25,703 bases of DNA from Bacteroidales bacterium (lineage in GTDB: Bacteria > Bacteroidota > Bacteroidia > Bacteroidales > Paludibacteraceae): positions 1 to 25,703 of the forward strand of contig CAAGHA010000048.1 in the NCBI GenBank assembly GCA_900769555.1, given 5' to 3'. The first letter of the stretch is position 1. Every line of letters starts with the position of its first letter. Positions 22,747-25,703 of the stretch are shown here, one piece after another. A model generated the notes under the pieces. It was given only the letters and a program-made list of their open reading frames with translations, did no database searches and was not told the origin of the DNA. The position numbers and the translations under genes were made by a program.

Positions 22747-23003
22747 CAATAAAAAAAACTCTTGTCTCTATAACTATTATCAGGACAACATATAGCGTCA
22801 TTATAACCATCTGCTTCCAAATCCTTTCTGACAAAAGCATATATTGCATCGATTGGAAACCCTGTTCCATAGTGAATAGTTATGACATTGGAAACATTTT
22901 CACTCGGGTCTGTGTCATCAACAAACACGTCTTTTTCAATAGCTTTTTCTTTCTCTTTTTCAGAATCTTTACCAATACCGAATAATTTACTAAAAAATGA
23001 CAT
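22743..23003 (-). CDS. Small hypothetical protein, possibly 3'-truncated
   Basis: Unrecognised, 86 residues. It begins MSFFSKLFGIGK, then a Lys/Glu-rich linker, then a short domain (VITIHYGTGFPIDAIYAFV, then KDLEADGYNDAICCPDNSY) that ends abruptly in RDKSFFYC. The stop codon lies within the menE stop (convergent overlap of four bases). The abrupt end suggests the gene lost its 3' part where it meets menE. It overlaps the end of the HNH ORF by 124 bases in another frame; the typical MSFFSKLFG start suggests this frame is the real one in the shared stretch. Confidence 0.5.
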   Translation of the reverse strand: MSFFSKLFGIGKDSEKEKEKAIEKDVFVDDTDPSENVSNVITIHYGTGFPIDAIYAFVRKDLEADGYNDAICCPDNSYRDKSFFYC

Positions 23004-23290
23004 AGATATTTAAATTCAACAATCTTTACCGGAATATCAAAAATTTCGTGTCCTCGCCGATGGCAAGTACTACAAAGTGTTACCAAATACTTATCATCAT
23101 ACTCCCATGGATCTGCTAATTCATCTCGTTTCTTAAAGAAATGATACTGTTTATGATGTACCACCAACTCAGAGGATTCTCCGCAAACAACACATTGATG
23201 TCCATCTCTCTCCATTATTCTTTCTCTCTTGATTTTCCCAAATGGACTTTTTAAAAGTTCTGAATATTGTTCTGAAATTTCTTCCTTCAT
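22880..23290 (-). CDS. HNH endonuclease domain protein
   Basis: A small HNH-family nuclease of 136 residues. Zinc-binding pairs are Cys33-x2-Cys36 (HQCVVCGESS) and Cys73-x2-Cys76 (TLCSTCHRRGHE). The His-His pair is at 45-46 (LVVHHKQYH), followed by CH and a terminal His81. The last 40 or so residues, rich in Lys, look like an out-of-frame reading of the following gene, so the functional end is probably near residue 95 and the original stop may be lost. Such stand-alone HNH proteins occur in mobile and defence contexts. No phage gene is nearby. Confidence 0.7.
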   Translation of the reverse strand: MKEEISEQYSELLKSPFGKIKRERIMERDGHQCVVCGESSELVVHHKQYHFFKKRDELADPWEYDDKYLVTLCSTCHRRGHEIFDIPVKIVEFKYLCHFLVNYSVLVKILKKRKKKLLKKTCLLMTQTRVKMFPMS

Positions 23291-23589
23291 ATATCTTTAA
23301 CTCCATTAAACAATCTACTTTCTTATAAAATAAACCCCTATTTCGTCCTCTTTTCAACAAAATTTAAGGATTTTTCTATATTTGATTATACCTTACCACC
23401 AAATTTAAATCTTCTCATAATCTTATTGCTTTAATTTTAAAATTCAATCGTTTACCTCAAAACTAACTCAAACAGTTTTTATTTATCACAAAAGTAATTT
23501 CTAAATTTTTAATCGAATCATGAAATAATATTGCAAGCCTTGCAGAAAATAAAGAAAAATGAATTGTATTTAAATTGAGCTTTCCAAAT
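23291..23589. other. AT-rich intergenic region
   Basis: About 300 bases between the leftward HNH gene and the rightward peptidase promoter. It has minus-strand TAnnTTTG-like boxes (TACTTTTG at 23496-23489; TAAATTTG at 23407-23400) that could serve the HNH gene. I see no gene. Confidence 0.4.
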
Positions 23590-23621
23590 TTTGAAAATAA
23601 CGAGATTAAATCGTACTTTTG
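23590..23621 (+). promoter_or_regulatory. Bacteroidota promoter of the M24 peptidase gene
   Basis: TTTG at 23590-23593 and TACTTTTG at 23614-23621 with 20 bases between them. This is an excellent match to TTTG-N19-21-TAnnTTTG. The expected start is about 17 bases before the ATG at 23645. Confidence 0.7.
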
Positions 23622-23644
23622 AGTTCAAATTTAAAAGAGAGGAA

Positions 23645-24811
23645 ATGAACTTAAACGAATTAACGATTAGAAGAGAGGCTATTGCAAAACAAATGCGCCA
23701 AATTGGAATAGACGGATGCCTGATATCTTCCAACACTAATATAATTTACTTAGCCGGAAAACTATATTCCGGATACCTTTATTTGGATTGTCAAGGTAAT
23801 GTGATTCACTTTGTGAAAAGACCGAATAATATTCAATTCGAAGATTCTTTTTTCTTGATAAGAAAACCGGAAGAGATTCCTTCTATTCTTAGTGAGAATG
23901 CTATTTTAGCAGGAGAGGTTATTGGTCTTGAAGAGGATGAAATGTCTCATTCTGATTGGAATAGAATTTCCAAGGTTTTTCCCAATGCGACAATTCGCAA
24001 CTGTTCCACAATCATTCGTTCTGCAAGAGCTGTAAAAACCGAATATGAATTAGAACTGTTCCGAATTGCAGCTCAAAAACAATCCGATGCAATTCGCGAA
24101 TTTCCCAAACTTTTTCGTCGAGGTATGACTGACAACGAATTTGCTATCGAGATGGAGTATGAAATTCGCAAACGAGGAAGTATCGGTGTTGTTCGCGTTT
24201 TTGGAGAAAGTATGGAGATCTTTATGGGTTCTGTTCTTACGGGCGAAAATGCTGCAACACCCTCTGCTTTTGATTTCGCATTAGGTGGAGCCGGATTAAA
24301 TCCAACCATTCCTGTCGGACATAATAATACTTTGCTCAATGAGGGACAAACCATCATGGTGGATATTTGCGGAAATTTCAATGGGTATCATTCAGACCAA
24401 ACTCGTGTATTCTCTGTTGGAAAAACGTCTCAGGAAGCTCTATATGCCCATCAGGTATCAATAGAAATTTTGAATACTATCAAAGAGTTTGGGAAAGAAG
24501 GTGTTGCATGTTGCGAGCTTTATGAAAAAGCTATGGAGATTGTAAAACGTCATAATCTAAGCGATTGTTTTATGGGTGCCACTCAAAAAGCATCCTTTAT
24601 TGGACATGGCGTAGGATTGGTTCTTAATGAACTGCCTGTTTTGACTGCTAAAAACAAATCGACTCTAATGGCAGGAATGACTATTGCTATTGAACCTAAG
24701 TTTATCATCGACAAAATTGGTGCTGTGGGTAATGAGGATACATTTGCTGTGCGAAAAAATTTAGCGATGGAACAATTAACTTGTGCTCCGGAAGAAATTA
24801 TCATGTTATAA
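23645..24811 (+). CDS. Xaa-Pro aminopeptidase-like M24 metallopeptidase
   Basis: 388 residues. A creatinase-like N-terminal domain (about 1-135) precedes a pita-bread M24 domain. Metal ligands are visible in IMVDICGNFNGYHSDQTRVF (two Asp), SFIGHGVGLVLNELP (His), AIEPKFI (Glu) and AVGNEDTFAV (Glu). It cleaves N-terminal residues before proline, or may be a prolidase; the subtype cannot be settled from sequence alone. I start at the ATG at 23645 because the promoter covers the upstream in-frame TTG at 23591 and an AGAGAGG precedes this ATG. It ends 11 bases before mnmD. Confidence 0.88.
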   Translation: MNLNELTIRREAIAKQMRQIGIDGCLISSNTNIIYLAGKLYSGYLYLDCQGNVIHFVKRPNNIQFEDSFFLIRKPEEIPSILSENAILAGEVIGLEEDEMSHSDWNRISKVFPNATIRNCSTIIRSARAVKTEYELELFRIAAQKQSDAIREFPKLFRRGMTDNEFAIEMEYEIRKRGSIGVVRVFGESMEIFMGSVLTGENAATPSAFDFALGGAGLNPTIPVGHNNTLLNEGQTIMVDICGNFNGYHSDQTRVFSVGKTSQEALYAHQVSIEILNTIKEFGKEGVACCELYEKAMEIVKRHNLSDCFMGATQKASFIGHGVGLVLNELPVLTAKNKSTLMAGMTIAIEPKFIIDKIGAVGNEDTFAVRKNLAMEQLTCAPEEIIML

Positions 24812-24822
24812 GTTTCTGAAAA

Positions 24823-25503
24823 ATGAATGGGAATCGTAATCTTGAGATTCAAACCACTGCTGATGGTTCAACCACAATCTATTTACCGGATATGGATGAA
24901 CATTACCACTCCGTTAATGGGGCTGTTATAGAGAGTCTGCATATCTACATCGGGAATGGTCTGTTGGCTCACTCCGGTAAAGTGCTATCGCTATTAGAGA
25001 TTGGATTTGGTACGGGACTGAATGCTATACAAACACTTATAACCTGTGAGAATCAAAAAATCAAGCTTCATTATACAACGTATGAAAAATATCCTCTCAA
25101 TCAAAAAATTACTGATCAACTAAATTTCGACTTAGAGGAGAAATATTTGGCTTTATATCGTCAAATACATCAAGCAGAATGGAATAGACCGGTAGAAATC
25201 ACTCCTCAATTTACTATTCATAAGATTGAGGCGGATTTAACAAATGAAAAAATTTTCGGCAACTTTGATGTTGTCTATTTTGATGCTTTTGCACCGAATA
25301 AACAACCCGACCTTTGGAACGAGGTGATATTTAAAAACATTTATGACCGAATGAATGAGAACGGAATCCTTGTTACTTATTGCGCTAAAGGAGTGGTAAG
25401 GCGCCTGTTAAATTCTATCGGATTCACAACCTTCCGCCTACCGGGACCTCCGGGGAAAAGAGAAATCTTACAAGCAAAAAAAGTGGTTAGTGGCAAATTG
25501 TAA
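24823..25503 (+). CDS. mnmD: MnmD-like tRNA 5-aminomethyl-2-thiouridine methyltransferase
   Basis: A SAM-dependent methyltransferase of the MnmC N-domain (DUF752) family without the C-terminal oxidase domain. This stand-alone form is called MnmD; it makes mnm5(s2)U at the tRNA wobble position. 226 residues. SAM site: LLEIGFGTGLNAIQTL. Catalytic region: VVYFDAFAPNKQPDLWNEVI. The C-terminal TYCAKGVVRRLL and GPPGKREILQAKK are hallmarks of the family. It lies 11 bases after the peptidase gene. An insertion sequence starts within about 20 bases of its stop without damaging it. Confidence 0.87.
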   Translation: MNGNRNLEIQTTADGSTTIYLPDMDEHYHSVNGAVIESLHIYIGNGLLAHSGKVLSLLEIGFGTGLNAIQTLITCENQKIKLHYTTYEKYPLNQKITDQLNFDLEEKYLALYRQIHQAEWNRPVEITPQFTIHKIEADLTNEKIFGNFDVVYFDAFAPNKQPDLWNEVIFKNIYDRMNENGILVTYCAKGVVRRLLNSIGFTTFRLPGPPGKREILQAKKVVSGKL

Positions 25504-25519
25504 TTTCGTATTTAATACT

Positions 25520-25703
25520 ATTAGTGTCGAAAAAAACTGAAAAGAAGATAAAAAGGGGACTTAAATGGGATCACCGTAAAATTTCGGTGGGAAAGATTTG
25601 AAAATATACTATCTTTGTGGTATGGAACAGCGTAAAAAGAAGATAGAAGATCCGTTAAAATTGTTGTTACCAAGTGTAATATACGATTATTTTGAGTTGG
25701 TAC
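25520..25703 (+). mobile_element. Left end of an insertion sequence (continues past the window)
   Basis: Directly after mnmD the sequence changes to a purine-rich stretch (from about TTAGTGTCG at 25521). It contains a CACCG-TAAAATTT-CGGTG hairpin (25572-25589), a TATCTTTG -7 box (25610-25617) and the start of a transposase-like ORF. This layout is typical of Bacteroidota IS elements. The exact end and the right terminus cannot be seen. Confidence 0.5.
25622..25703 (+). CDS. Transposase, N-terminal fragment (runs off window)
   Basis: Begins MEQRKKKIEDPLKLLLPSVI and continues to YDYFELV at the window edge. The DPLKLLLP...YFEL pattern resembles the N-terminal region of ISAon1-family transposases in Bacteroidota. 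Only 27 residues are visible, so family assignment is tentative. Confidence 0.5.
   Translation, partial: MEQRKKKIEDPLKLLLPSVIYDYFELV

Overview
The window is AT-rich bacterial chromosome from a member of the Bacteroidota, most likely order Bacteroidales. The clues are TAnnTTTG-type -7 promoter boxes, scarce Shine-Dalgarno sites, a GSCFA-family protein, TSP3-repeat OmpA porins, the menF-D-B-C-E gene order and Bacteroidota-type mobile elements. I cannot name genus or species.

Layout. (1) 1-1177: an IS200/IS605-like Y1 transposase (191-643) inside a field of about 100-bp palindromic repeats in both orientations. (2) 1178-4659: a small CRISPR adaptation locus transcribed leftward. In transcription order it has cas1, a CRISPR-associated primase-polymerase, a tiny very acidic ORF, an N-terminally extended cas2, an AT-rich leader with a good promoter, and an array of two intact repeats plus one truncated repeat. 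A WYL-domain regulator (4761-5774) is divergent from cas1. No interference gene (Cas3, Cas9, Cas10, Cas13 or Cascade) is present. (3) 5775-6030: an inverted copy of the same palindromic repeat and a heptanucleotide tandem tract, so the cassette is bracketed by the repeat family. (4) 6034-10948, leftward: a TM protein overlapping dxs, then dxs (isoprenoid precursors), a GSCFA protein and a coiled-coil OmpA lipoprotein. (5) 11234-15389, leftward: glycogen branching enzyme and a major OmpA/TSP3 porin with a clear terminator. (6) 15692-17086, leftward: an MltF-like lytic transglycosylase. (7) 17167-22746, rightward: menF-menD-menB-menC-menE, taking chorismate to o-succinylbenzoyl-CoA and on to DHNA-CoA for menaquinone. 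(8) 22743-23290, leftward: two small overlapping ORFs, one an HNH nuclease. (9) 23645-25503, rightward: an M24 aminopeptidase and an MnmD-like tRNA-modification methyltransferase. (10) From about 25520: the left end of an insertion sequence whose transposase runs off the window.

Most of the window is housekeeping. The unusual part is the CRISPR cassette. Its cas2 5' region holds a 14-bp hairpin whose 8-nt loop is perfectly complementary to a site downstream. That site overlaps a 16-nt segment complementary, with one bulged base, to the CRISPR repeat RNA. This suggests, but does not prove, a repeat-RNA-responsive control element on an adaptation-only locus. Next to it is a strongly acidic micro-ORF that appears frameshifted. 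The array's distal repeat is cut exactly where a mobile palindromic repeat begins.
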